Shown piece by piece: positions 1 to 6,260 of a DNA stretch of 13,655 nt. This DNA comes from DATKSG01 sp035531775. Lineage in GTDB: Bacteria > Actinomycetota > Acidimicrobiia > Acidimicrobiales > UBA8190. The stretch spans positions 1 to 13,655 of the forward strand of contig DATKSG010000081.1 of assembly GCA_035531775.1 (NCBI GenBank). Reading direction: 5' to 3'. The number at the start of each line of letters is the position of its first letter. The stretch's first letter is position 1. The notes below the pieces were generated by a model. The model was not told the DNA's origin. It did not search any database and saw only the letters and a program-made list of their open reading frames with translations. The position numbers and the translations under genes are program-made.

Positions 1-1133
1 CAAGTGAGCAGCAGCCCCCGTTCGGTCCCAGCGACGAGGTCGCCCAGGGTCCCCGAAGAGCCGGGCAGCTCGAGCACGAGGTTGTCGACGGGAGCGGACG
101 GCGGCACGCCGGAACGGGCGGCGCCGGCTCGGTGGTAGCGCAGGCGTTCGAGCCGGCCGCTGTCGACCCAGGCGGTGGGCCCGAGAGGAAGGCCGTTGTC
201 GAATACCGAGACGTCGGTGCCCGAGGCCCCCGTGACCAGGAACGGTGAGCATTCGAGCCCGGCGGCGGCGGGGTCACTGCGCAGCTCGAAGGGGAGCGAG
301 GCGATGAGCTCGCCCACCTTGGTCGTGCCACCGGGAGCCGAGAAGGCGTTGCGGCCGTCCTCCGCATCGCGGCCCGACATTGCTTCGTACAGCGAGACCA
401 TGAGATCGGCGGTGGCATCCGGGGGCAGGATCGTCTCGTAACGACCAGGAGGCAGGTCGACGCGACGCTCGGCCCAGTCGAGGCGCTCCTCGAGTCGTTG
501 GTGCATGGCCCCGAGATCGACGTCGTCGAACCACGGCGTGCCGGCCGCCACCCAGGCCGACTTCGACCCGTCGGCGCTCCGGGCAACGAGCTCGAGCGAG
601 CCGGTGGGTTGCTCGTGACGGCGGCGAAGTCCTGAGCTCGAGCCGAGATACACGGTCTCGACGCGGTGGCTGGCGAATCCGGCCAGCACTTGGCCCGCTG
701 CCTTGGCCCGGCCAAAGGCGTCGCCGAGCGCGTCGAAGACCTTGCTGATCACCGACAAGTCGGTGGACCGGGCCGCGGTGGCGAAGGCGGGGTCGTCGGT
801 GCCACCTGCTTCGCCCGGGCCCACCAGGGCAAAGGCGCCGTCGACCGGCTCACCGCCGGCGGCATCGGCCTCGCTCGCCCGCACCAGCTCCGCGATGTCG
901 GGGTCCCCACTCCGGCTGGCGACCCCGACGGAGGTGCCACCGGCGCCGGCGCGCATGGAGACAACCACCACCCGCCGATTACGTCGGGATCCGTTGGTCG
1001 TGGTGGTGTTGTTGGCGAACCGAGCGTCCACTTCGCTCGACTCCTCGACGATGACGACGCACTCGTCGCTGGTGGACGTCGACAGTGCCTGGTCGACCAC
1101 GTCGGATGGAGATGGGAACCGCCGCTGCGCCAT
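1..1133 (-). CDS. PmbA/TldE-like TldD/PmbA-family protein (3' end beyond window)
   Basis: The reading frame opens with ATG at 1133 and runs without a stop to the window edge (377 residues seen). The family is recognised from an N-terminal stretch with FANN (about residues 39-42), the central GRNAFS motif (260-265) followed by TKVGE, and the late RGLLLT (372-377), where related actinobacterial proteins continue towards their C-terminus. No HExxxH zinc motif is present, as expected for the PmbA/TldE partner, which in Escherichia coli forms a heterodimer with the catalytic TldD. That pair trims peptides such as microcin B17 precursor and degrades the CcdA antitoxin. Here the start lies only two bases after the stop of the neighbouring tldD-like gene, so the two are almost certainly co-translated and work together. 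No clear Shine-Dalgarno precedes the start, which also suggests coupling. The substrate is unknown. Family assignment is firm; exact orthology to PmbA is inferred. Confidence 0.85.
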   Translation of the reverse strand, partial: MAQRRFPSPSDVVDQALSTSTSDECVVIVEESSEVDARFANNTTTTNGSRRNRRVVVVSMRAGAGGTSVGVASRSGDPDIAELVRASEADAAGGEPVDGAFALVGPGEAGGTDDPAFATAARSTDLSVISKVFDALGDAFGRAKAAGQVLAGFASHRVETVYLGSSSGLRRRHEQPTGSLELVARSADGSKSAWVAAGTPWFDDVDLGAMHQRLEERLDWAERRVDLPPGRYETILPPDATADLMVSLYEAMSGRDAEDGRNAFSAPGGTTKVGELIASLPFELRSDPAAAGLECSPFLVTGASGTDVSVFDNGLPLGPTAWVDSGRLERLRYHRAGAARSGVPPSAPVDNLVLELPGSSGTLGDLVAGTERGLLLT

Positions 1134-1135
1134 CG

Positions 1136-2653
1136 TCAGGATGTGCCTGTCGATTCGGAACGGGCATTCAAGACCCGCACGCGCCGGAACAGGGCCGACG
1201 GGCACCCGTGGCTCACCGGCGCCACCTGCCCGGGCTGGCCTTTGCCACAGTTGAACGCCCCGCCGAGGACATAGGTCGACCTGTTCCCCACGGCCTCGAG
1301 CGATTCCCAGAAGTCGGTGGTGCTCGATTGGTAGGCGACGTCCTTCACCTGCCCTTCCAGGCGCCCGTGACGGATACGGAAGAACCTCTGGCCAGTGAAC
1401 TGGAAGTTGTGCCGTTGCATGTCGATGGACCAACTCTTGTCCCCCGCCACCAGGATGCCGCTGTCCACGCCGGCCACCAGTTCGTCCGTCGTCGGCCCAC
1501 CGTGCGGAGCCGGCCCGAGGGACACGTTCGCCATCCGCTGGATCGGGATGTGCATAGGCGAATCGGCGAATGCGCACCCATTGGATCGCCCGAAACCGTT
1601 CTCGGCCGCCATCCGCCGGTCGAGCTGGTAACCGACGAGGGTACCGTCACGGACAAGATCGAAGGACTGCGCCTCCACCCCTTCGTCGTCCCACGCCACG
1701 GTGGCCAGGCCATGTGGCGTGGTCCGGTCGCCGGTGACCTGCATCACGTCGGATCCGTAGCGAAGCGAGCCCAGCTGGTCGAAGGTGGCGAACGACGTTC
1801 CGGCATAGGCGGCCTCGTATCCCAGAGCCCGATCGAGCTCGGTGGCGTGGCCGATGGACTCATGGATGGTCAGCCACAGATTGCTCGGCTCGATCACGAG
1901 GTCGTAGGTGCCGGGATCGACTGACGGGGCCCGCACTTTGGCCGCCAACAGGGCGGGCAGCGCTTCGAGCTCTGACGCCCAGTCCCACCGGGCCGGCTCG
2001 GCAGCGCCCGGCGATGCCGTGAGGTACTCCCATCCTCGTCCGGCCGGCGGCGCCAGAGTTCTCATCGATTCGAATGCCCCGCTCACCGGGTCTACGGAAA
2101 ACGCCTCCACCACCGGATGGACACGAACCCGGCGCTGGGTGAGGCGTGACCCGCCCAGGTCGGCGAAGAATTTGTCCTCCACCACGCACACGACGTGAGC
2201 CGACACATGGTCGATGCCGGTGCCACCCAGCAGCTGCTCGCTCCAGGTGGCGAGATGGGCCACCTTGTCGGCCAAGGTGACGTCGGTGGGGTCGATGTCA
2301 TAGGAAGAGGACCATTGCGCCGTACCGGCCGGTGGCTCATCGGCCAGGCGCGCCGGCACGGCCAGGGTGGCCAAGGCCGCCACGGCCAGAGCCACCGCCC
2401 GATCGGCGAGCTCGGCGGCGGCGGAGCTTTCCATCTCGGCCGTCGCCGCGAAACCGACCGACCCCCGGTGCACGACACGCAGGCCCATGCCGACTTCGGT
2501 GTCATCGACCGCCGTCTCGAGCTGGCCGTCGCGTAGAACGACCGTTTGCGATCGGATGTGCTCGATCCTAAACTCGGCGTGCGAGACCCCGAGCTCGGAC
2601 GCCCGGCCGAGAGCGGCGGATGTCAGCGAGTCGAGGGGGAGGGTCGACAGCAT
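1136..2653 (-). CDS. tldD: TldD-family zinc metalloprotease
   Basis: A 505-residue protein, close to the usual TldD size (about 480). The zinc motif HESIGH is at residues 264-269, followed by the E-x-D of ATELD. The C-terminal NCGKGQ motif supplies Cys469, matching the third zinc ligand known in TldD, followed by the usual GQVAPVSHG segment. TldD is the catalytic half of the TldD/PmbA protease, which cleaves unstructured or modified peptides in a narrow internal tunnel. The start chosen is ATG at 2653 (MLSTLPLDSL), five bases after the ilvC stop. A longer reading begins at 2815 but its first 54 residues lie inside ilvC in another frame and are arginine-rich shadow sequence. The gene therefore sits at the end of the ilvBNC transcription unit and is followed two bases later by its PmbA-like partner. 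The link to branched-chain amino acid genes has no obvious functional reason. Confidence 0.9.
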   Translation of the reverse strand: MLSTLPLDSLTSAALGRASELGVSHAEFRIEHIRSQTVVLRDGQLETAVDDTEVGMGLRVVHRGSVGFAATAEMESSAAAELADRAVALAVAALATLAVPARLADEPPAGTAQWSSSYDIDPTDVTLADKVAHLATWSEQLLGGTGIDHVSAHVVCVVEDKFFADLGGSRLTQRRVRVHPVVEAFSVDPVSGAFESMRTLAPPAGRGWEYLTASPGAAEPARWDWASELEALPALLAAKVRAPSVDPGTYDLVIEPSNLWLTIHESIGHATELDRALGYEAAYAGTSFATFDQLGSLRYGSDVMQVTGDRTTPHGLATVAWDDEGVEAQSFDLVRDGTLVGYQLDRRMAAENGFGRSNGCAFADSPMHIPIQRMANVSLGPAPHGGPTTDELVAGVDSGILVAGDKSWSIDMQRHNFQFTGQRFFRIRHGRLEGQVKDVAYQSSTTDFWESLEAVGNRSTYVLGGAFNCGKGQPGQVAPVSHGCPSALFRRVRVLNARSESTGTS

Positions 2654-2658
2654 TGGTG

Positions 2659-3684
2659 TCAACCCCCCGAGACGTCTTGGACCCTCTGTTTCCCGGCGCT
2701 GATGAAGGGCATCATGGAGCGGAGCTCGGCGCCGACCTTCTCGATCGGATGGGTGGCCCCCTTCGACCTGAGCTCTTCGAAGCGCTGCCTCCCGGCCCGG
2801 TTCTCGGCTATCCACTCCTCGGCGAAGGCTCCCGATCGGATGTCGTCGAGGATCTGTTGCATGGTGGCACGGACGTGGTCGTCGATGACCTTGGGCCCCC
2901 GCGTGAGGTCCCCGTATTCAGCCGTGTCGGAAATCGAATAGCGCATGCCGGCGATTCCCTGCTCGTACATGAGGTCGACGATGAGCTTGAGCTCGTGCAG
3001 GCATTCGAAGTAGGCCGATTCAGGCTGGTACCCGGCATTGACCAGGGTCTCGAAACCGGCCTGGACGAGCGACGTGAGCCCGCCGCACAACACCACCTGC
3101 TCCCCGAAGAGGTCGGTCTCGGTCTCCTCCTCGAAGGTGGTGTCGAGCACCCCGGCCCGTGTGGCTCCGATGGCGTAGGCGTAGGACAGGGCCAGCTCGT
3201 GGGCCTTTCCCGACGCGTCCTGTGCCACCGCCACCAGGGACGGGACGCCGCCCCCTTCGGTGTAGGTACGGCGCACCAGATGGCCCGGGCCCTTCGGTGC
3301 CACCATGGCCACGTCGACGCCCTCGGGCGGCACGATCTGCCCGAAGCGGATGTTGAACCCATGGGCGAAGAAGATGGCATCGCCTTGGCGAAGGTGGGGG
3401 GCGATCTCGGCCTCGTAGACCGACGCCTGCTCCGTGTCGGGCAACAGGATCATGACCAGGTCGGCCTCGGCCGACGCCTCGGCCACGCTCATGACCCGCA
3501 ACCCGGCTTCCTCTGCCTTCTGTCGCGAGGCGGAACCTTGCCGAAGGCCGACGCGCACATCGACCCCGGACTCAGCCAGGTTCAGGGCGTGGGCGTGGCC
3601 TTGTGACCCATAGCCGATGACGGCAACCTTGCGACCCTGGATCAGGCTCGCGTCGGCGTCGGATTCGTAGTACAGCTTGGCCAT
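2659..3684 (-). CDS. ilvC: Ketol-acid reductoisomerase, class I
   Basis: Catalyses Mg2+-dependent alkyl migration and NAD(P)H reduction of acetolactate or acetohydroxybutyrate to the dihydroxy acid, the second shared step of valine and isoleucine synthesis, in the cytoplasm. Numbering from MAKLYY (341 residues, the short class I length): Rossmann motif GYGSQG at 24-29, cofactor-specificity loop GLRQGSAS near 46-53 with Arg and Ser residues usual in NADPH users, catalytic His108 in AHGFNI, and metal ligands Asp191 and Glu195 in ETDLFGEQ plus Glu227 and Glu231 in the ECLHE helix. ATG at 3684 gives the MAKLYY N-terminus common in actinobacterial IlvC and lies six bases after a CAGG. An alternative ATG at 3690 overlaps the ilvN stop (ATGA) and would add two residues. 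Either way translation is coupled to ilvN. All key residues are present and the enzyme should be active. Confidence 0.97.
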   Translation of the reverse strand: MAKLYYESDADASLIQGRKVAVIGYGSQGHAHALNLAESGVDVRVGLRQGSASRQKAEEAGLRVMSVAEASAEADLVMILLPDTEQASVYEAEIAPHLRQGDAIFFAHGFNIRFGQIVPPEGVDVAMVAPKGPGHLVRRTYTEGGGVPSLVAVAQDASGKAHELALSYAYAIGATRAGVLDTTFEEETETDLFGEQVVLCGGLTSLVQAGFETLVNAGYQPESAYFECLHELKLIVDLMYEQGIAGMRYSISDTAEYGDLTRGPKVIDDHVRATMQQILDDIRSGAFAEEWIAENRAGRQRFEELRSKGATHPIEKVGAELRSMMPFISAGKQRVQDVSGG

Positions 3685-3686
3685 GG

Positions 3687-4277
3687 TCATCCTGCCTCGT
3701 CGCTCGTGCGGCCCTGGACCGCGTCGTCTTCGGTTCCCCCGGCGATGCTACGGAGCCGGGTCGTGCGCCGGGCCAGCTTAGGCAACGCCACCCGGCCCGT
3801 CCTCTGGAGCTCCACGATCCCGAATGGGCGAAGGAGGCTCTCAAAGTCGTCGATCTTGTTCGGGGCCCCGGCCAGCATGATGGTCATGGCATCGGTACCC
3901 ACGTCGATGATCTTGCCCTCGAATACGCCGACGAGCTGGATGACCTGCCCCCGCTCGGCGGGCCCTGCTTGCACCGTAGCCAGCAACAACTCCCTTTCGG
4001 TGGCCGCCTCGGGAGCTAGTTCAGTGATGGAGACCACGTTGACCAGCTTGTCGAGCTGGCGGATGATCTGCTCGAGCGGTGCCGACTCGACGTCCACCAC
4101 GATAGTGATGCGGCTGAACCGCTCGTCATCTGTGGGAGCCACGGCCAAGGAGAAGATATTGAAGCCTCGCCGGGAGAAGAGGCTCGCCACCCTGGCCAGC
4201 ACCCCGGACTTGTTCTCCACGGTAACGGTGACGATGTGATGACGAAGCGGACCACCGTACGTCGACATGGAGGTCAT
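3687..4277 (-). CDS. ilvN: Acetolactate synthase small (regulatory) subunit
   Basis: A 196-residue protein from ATG 4277. The N-terminal ACT domain covers about residues 13-85, with the characteristic ENKSGVLARVASLFSRRGFN segment, followed by the second ACT-like domain that completes small subunits of this length (about 90-165). The last 30 residues are charged, low-complexity and probably disordered. The small subunit activates the IlvB catalytic subunit and confers feedback inhibition by valine or other branched-chain amino acids bound at the ACT dimer interface. The ATG shares one base with the ilvB stop (TGATG), and a purine-rich AAGGGGG sits six bases upstream. A GTG at 4280 in the same frame, overlapping the stop as GTGA, is an alternative adding one residue. 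The gene abuts ilvC downstream. ilvBNC is thus a tightly coupled operon under the leader upstream of ilvB. Confidence 0.96.
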   Translation of the reverse strand: MTSMSTYGGPLRHHIVTVTVENKSGVLARVASLFSRRGFNIFSLAVAPTDDERFSRITIVVDVESAPLEQIIRQLDKLVNVVSITELAPEAATERELLLATVQAGPAERGQVIQLVGVFEGKIIDVGTDAMTIMLAGAPNKIDDFESLLRPFGIVELQRTGRVALPKLARRTTRLRSIAGGTEDDAVQGRTSDEAG

Positions 4278-6040
4278 CACCGGCCCCCTTCACCCTGGCC
4301 GGGGCCGACGATGATGTCGTCGTTGGACGAGCCGGCAGGAACCATCGGGTACACCTTCTCGAAGGCGTCGGTCCGGAAGTCGATGACAACGGGCCGGTCG
4401 TCGATGCTGTTGGCCTTCTCGATGGCTGGGAGCACCTCTTCGGCCGACTCGACCTTGAGCCCGACACAGCCCATGGCCTCGGCCCATTTCACGTAGTCGG
4501 GAAGGTCGGGAGAGAGGTAGACCTCGGAATACCGCTCCTCGTAGAACAGCTCCTGCCATTGGCGGACCATGCCGAGGTAGGCATTGTTGAGGATCGCCAC
4601 CTTCACCGGAATGCGCTCGGCCGATGCGGTCACCAGCTCCTGCGCCGTCATCTGGAAGCAGCCGTCTCCGTCGATCGCCCAGACCATCTTGTCCGGTCGG
4701 CCGACCTTCGCCCCGATGGCGGCGGGGACAGCGAACCCCATGGTGCCCGCACCACCCGAGTTGACCCAGGTATAGGGGTATTCGAACTTCCAGTACTGCG
4801 ATGCCCACATCTGGTGCTGGCCCACTCCGGACACGACGATGGTGTCATCGGGTGTCGAGTCACGAAGTGTCTCCACCACGAACTGAGGCTTCAAGGCGCC
4901 GCCGTCCTCCTGGTGATAGGCGAGGGGGAAGCGCTCCTGCCACTCGTGGATCTGCGCCCTCCACGGACCGAGATCGGGTTTGGACGCCGCTCTGGTGCCG
5001 GCTGATGTCGTGCCGCCGGTGTCGAGGCCCAGATCGGTGAGCGCCGAAAGCAGCTCCTCGATGACGACGCGGCAGTCGCCCCCAATGGCCACGTCAGCGC
5101 GCCGGACCTTGCCGAGCTCGGCCGGGTCGATGTCCACGTGGATGACCTTGGCATCGGGGGCGAAGGCGCTGACCTTGCCCGTGACTCTGTCATCGAATCG
5201 ACTTCCCAGGGCGATGAGCAGGTCAGACCGCTGCATGGCGGTGACCGCCGTGTAGTTCCCGTGCATGCCCGGCATCCCCAGGCACAGCGCGTGGGAATCA
5301 GGAAACGCCCCGCGGGCCATGAGGGTGGTCACCACCGGGATCCCGGTGCGCTCGGCCAGCTGGCGAAGCACGTCGGCGGCTCGGGCCTTCAAGATGCCAC
5401 CTCCGGCGTAGATCACCGGGCGCTCGGCCTGGAGGATCAACCGGGCTGCTTTGGCCACCTCGATCGGGTCGCCTTCGGTCTGGGGCCGGTAGCCGGGGAG
5501 GTCGAGCTCGTCGAGCGACGAGGGCCAGTACCAATCCATCTGGTTGTTCGACACGTCCTTCGGCACGTCGACGAGCACGGGCCCAGGGCGACCCGTCGTA
5601 GCAACATGGAACGCCTCGGCCACCACTCTCGGGAGGTCCTGGGCATCGGTCACCAACCAGTTGTGCTTGGTGATGTCCATGGTGACGCCGGTGATCGGAC
5701 ATTCCTGAAAGGCGTCGGTCCCGATAGCGGTCGTGGGGACCTGCCCCGTGATCACGACCATCGGGATCGAGTCCATGGCCGCGTCGGCCAGAGGCGTCAC
5801 GATGTTGGTGGCGCCGGGCCCACTCGTGACCATGGCCACACCGGGGCGCCCTGTGACGTGGGCGTAGCCCTCGGCAGCATGGCCCGCACCCTGTTCGTGC
5901 CGCACCAGGATGTGGCGGATCGACGAGTCGAGGATCGGGTCGTAGACCGGCAGGATGGCCCCTCCGGGGAGGCCGAAGATGACCTCGACCCCTTGCATCT
6001 CGAGGCTCTTTATGAGCGCCTGGGCTCCTGTCAATCGCAT
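4277..6040 (-). CDS. ilvB: Acetolactate synthase large (catalytic) subunit
   Basis: Thiamin diphosphate and FAD-dependent acetohydroxyacid synthase, 587 residues, the typical length. It condenses two pyruvates to acetolactate, or pyruvate with 2-ketobutyrate, committing carbon to branched-chain amino acids. Visible motifs: FGLPGGAILP (22-31), catalytic Glu49 in RHEQGAGHAAEGYA, SGPGATN (73-79), central FAD-associated domain with GSRFDDRVTGK (279-289), and the thiamin-binding GDG (458-460) through NN (485-486). The start is ATG 6040 (MRLTGAQALI): it has the GAGGAG ribosome binding site just upstream and matches where homologues begin. A GTG at 6211 in the same frame would add 57 arginine- and proline-rich residues, but that stretch reads through the leader hairpins and is not protein-like. 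The stop overlaps the ilvN start. Expression is probably controlled by the attenuator-like leader between 6108 and 6213. Confidence 0.97.
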   Translation of the reverse strand: MRLTGAQALIKSLEMQGVEVIFGLPGGAILPVYDPILDSSIRHILVRHEQGAGHAAEGYAHVTGRPGVAMVTSGPGATNIVTPLADAAMDSIPMVVITGQVPTTAIGTDAFQECPITGVTMDITKHNWLVTDAQDLPRVVAEAFHVATTGRPGPVLVDVPKDVSNNQMDWYWPSSLDELDLPGYRPQTEGDPIEVAKAARLILQAERPVIYAGGGILKARAADVLRQLAERTGIPVVTTLMARGAFPDSHALCLGMPGMHGNYTAVTAMQRSDLLIALGSRFDDRVTGKVSAFAPDAKVIHVDIDPAELGKVRRADVAIGGDCRVVIEELLSALTDLGLDTGGTTSAGTRAASKPDLGPWRAQIHEWQERFPLAYHQEDGGALKPQFVVETLRDSTPDDTIVVSGVGQHQMWASQYWKFEYPYTWVNSGGAGTMGFAVPAAIGAKVGRPDKMVWAIDGDGCFQMTAQELVTASAERIPVKVAILNNAYLGMVRQWQELFYEERYSEVYLSPDLPDYVKWAEAMGCVGLKVESAEEVLPAIEKANSIDDRPVVIDFRTDAFEKVYPMVPAGSSNDDIIVGPGQGEGGR

Positions 6041-6044
6041 GGTG

Positions 6045-6050
6045 CTCCTC
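6045..6050 (-). promoter_or_regulatory. Ribosome binding site of ilvB
   Basis: On the minus strand GAGGAG is followed by CACC and the ATG at 6040. It is one of the best Shine-Dalgarno sequences in the window and decides the ilvB start against the upstream in-frame GTG at 6211. Confidence 0.85.
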
Positions 6051-6065
6051 GATGGTCGAACGATC

Positions 6066-6103
6066 GGGTGGGACTGGGGCAGGGCTGGAGGTGGGGCTTG
6101 GGG
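6066..6103 (+). other. G-run cluster (G-quadruplex motif); C-rich, G-poor tract in the ilvB leader RNA
   Basis: The plus strand has six runs of three or four G at 6066-6068, 6070-6072, 6076-6079, 6082-6084, 6093-6096 and 6100-6103. The first four lie within 19 bases with loops of 1, 3 and 2 bases, which fits the canonical G3+N1-7 quadruplex pattern. For ilvB this is the template strand, so the leader RNA between the terminator and the ribosome binding site is C-rich and nearly unstructured. It could act as a roadblock, a Rho-loading (rut-like) tract, or simply keep the ilvB ribosome binding site open. The motif is visible; any function is inferred. Confidence 0.55.
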
Positions 6104-6107
6104 CCGG

Positions 6108-6138
6108 AAATAAAACGACCTCCCGTCCGGGAGGTCGT
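6108..6138 (-). terminator. Intrinsic terminator in the ilvB leader (attenuator)
   Basis: On the minus strand a perfect 10-bp stem is formed by ACGACCTCCC (6138-6129) and GGGAGGTCGT (6124-6115) around a four-base loop. It is followed directly by TTTATTT (6114-6108). This is a textbook Rho-independent terminator and the only strong one I see in the window. It stands 34 bases after the stop of the Leu/Val leader frame and 67 bases ahead of ilvB. It would end transcription before ilvB under amino-acid-replete conditions, and could also end transcripts reading through from ilvD. Confidence 0.88.
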
Positions 6139-6141
6139 GAG

Positions 6142-6172
6142 GCGCACGGAGCCGCGATGCGGCAACGTGCGC
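6142..6172 (-). promoter_or_regulatory. Hairpin between leader peptide stop and attenuator terminator
   Basis: In the leader RNA a 7-bp outer stem (GCGCACG with CGUGCGC) and a 5-bp inner stem (GCCGC with GCGGC) are separated by a symmetric two-by-two internal loop and closed by an AUC loop. The 5' arm overlaps the leader peptide stop codon UAG (6174-6172), so a ribosome finishing or stalling there would hinder the hairpin. The hairpin ends just before the terminator stem but does not overlap it. It may be a pause hairpin or part of a switch. An AUGUGCG segment at the leader peptide start can pair with seven bases of its 5' arm, giving one possible rival fold. Confidence 0.6.
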
Positions 6173-6213
6173 TAGGTCAGGACTACGAGGGTGTCGGCGC
6201 GGTACTCGCACAT
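6172..6213 (-). CDS. Putative ilv leader peptide (attenuation)
   Basis: A 13-codon frame, ATG 6213 to TAG 6174-6172, reads MCEYRADTLVVLT. Four consecutive codons near its end specify Leu-Val-Val-Leu, the products of the downstream pathway. A strong hairpin overlaps the stop, and an intrinsic terminator follows before ilvB. This layout is the hallmark of ribosome-mediated transcription attenuation, which is known from comparative and experimental work on ilvB leaders in Actinobacteria such as Corynebacterium. No good Shine-Dalgarno precedes the ATG, so the peptide may be translated from a nearly leaderless RNA starting a few bases upstream. The frame is out of phase with ilvB. Chance occurrence of so short a frame is possible, but its position and composition make it convincing. 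Confidence 0.72.
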   Translation of the reverse strand: MCEYRADTLVVLT

Positions 6214-6222
6214 GGTCGCATC

Positions 6223-6251
6223 AGTGTGGCACGGCCGCCACGGCTGGGCAA
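6223..6251 (-). promoter_or_regulatory. Candidate promoter for the ilvB leader RNA
   Basis: On the minus strand TTGCCC (6251-6246) and CACACT (6228-6223) are spaced by 17 bases. The -35-like element matches four of six consensus bases. The -10-like element matches only three, but keeps the important A at position two and T at position six. Transcription would start within a few bases of the leader peptide ATG at 6213, giving a very short 5' leader. The whole element lies between the ilvD stop and the leader peptide. It is a weak match and could be chance. Confidence 0.35.
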
Positions 6252-6260
6252 GCCCCGGTG

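Noticed and set aside
2620..3606. 328-residue plus-strand open frame
   Set aside because: Antisense shadow of ilvC; composition mirrors the complementary codons and no motif is present. Similar antisense frames at 1085-1924, 5138-6175 and 6258-7232 were dropped for the same reason.
6041..6211. N-terminal 57-residue extension of IlvB from GTG 6211
   Set aside because: It reads through the leader hairpin, terminator and C-rich tract, is arginine- and proline-rich, and the GAGGAG site and homologue starts both support ATG 6040.
6172..6260. T-box or protein-binding riboswitch upstream of ilvB
   Set aside because: No T-box sequence or specifier stem is seen; the leader frame and terminator fit peptide-based attenuation better.
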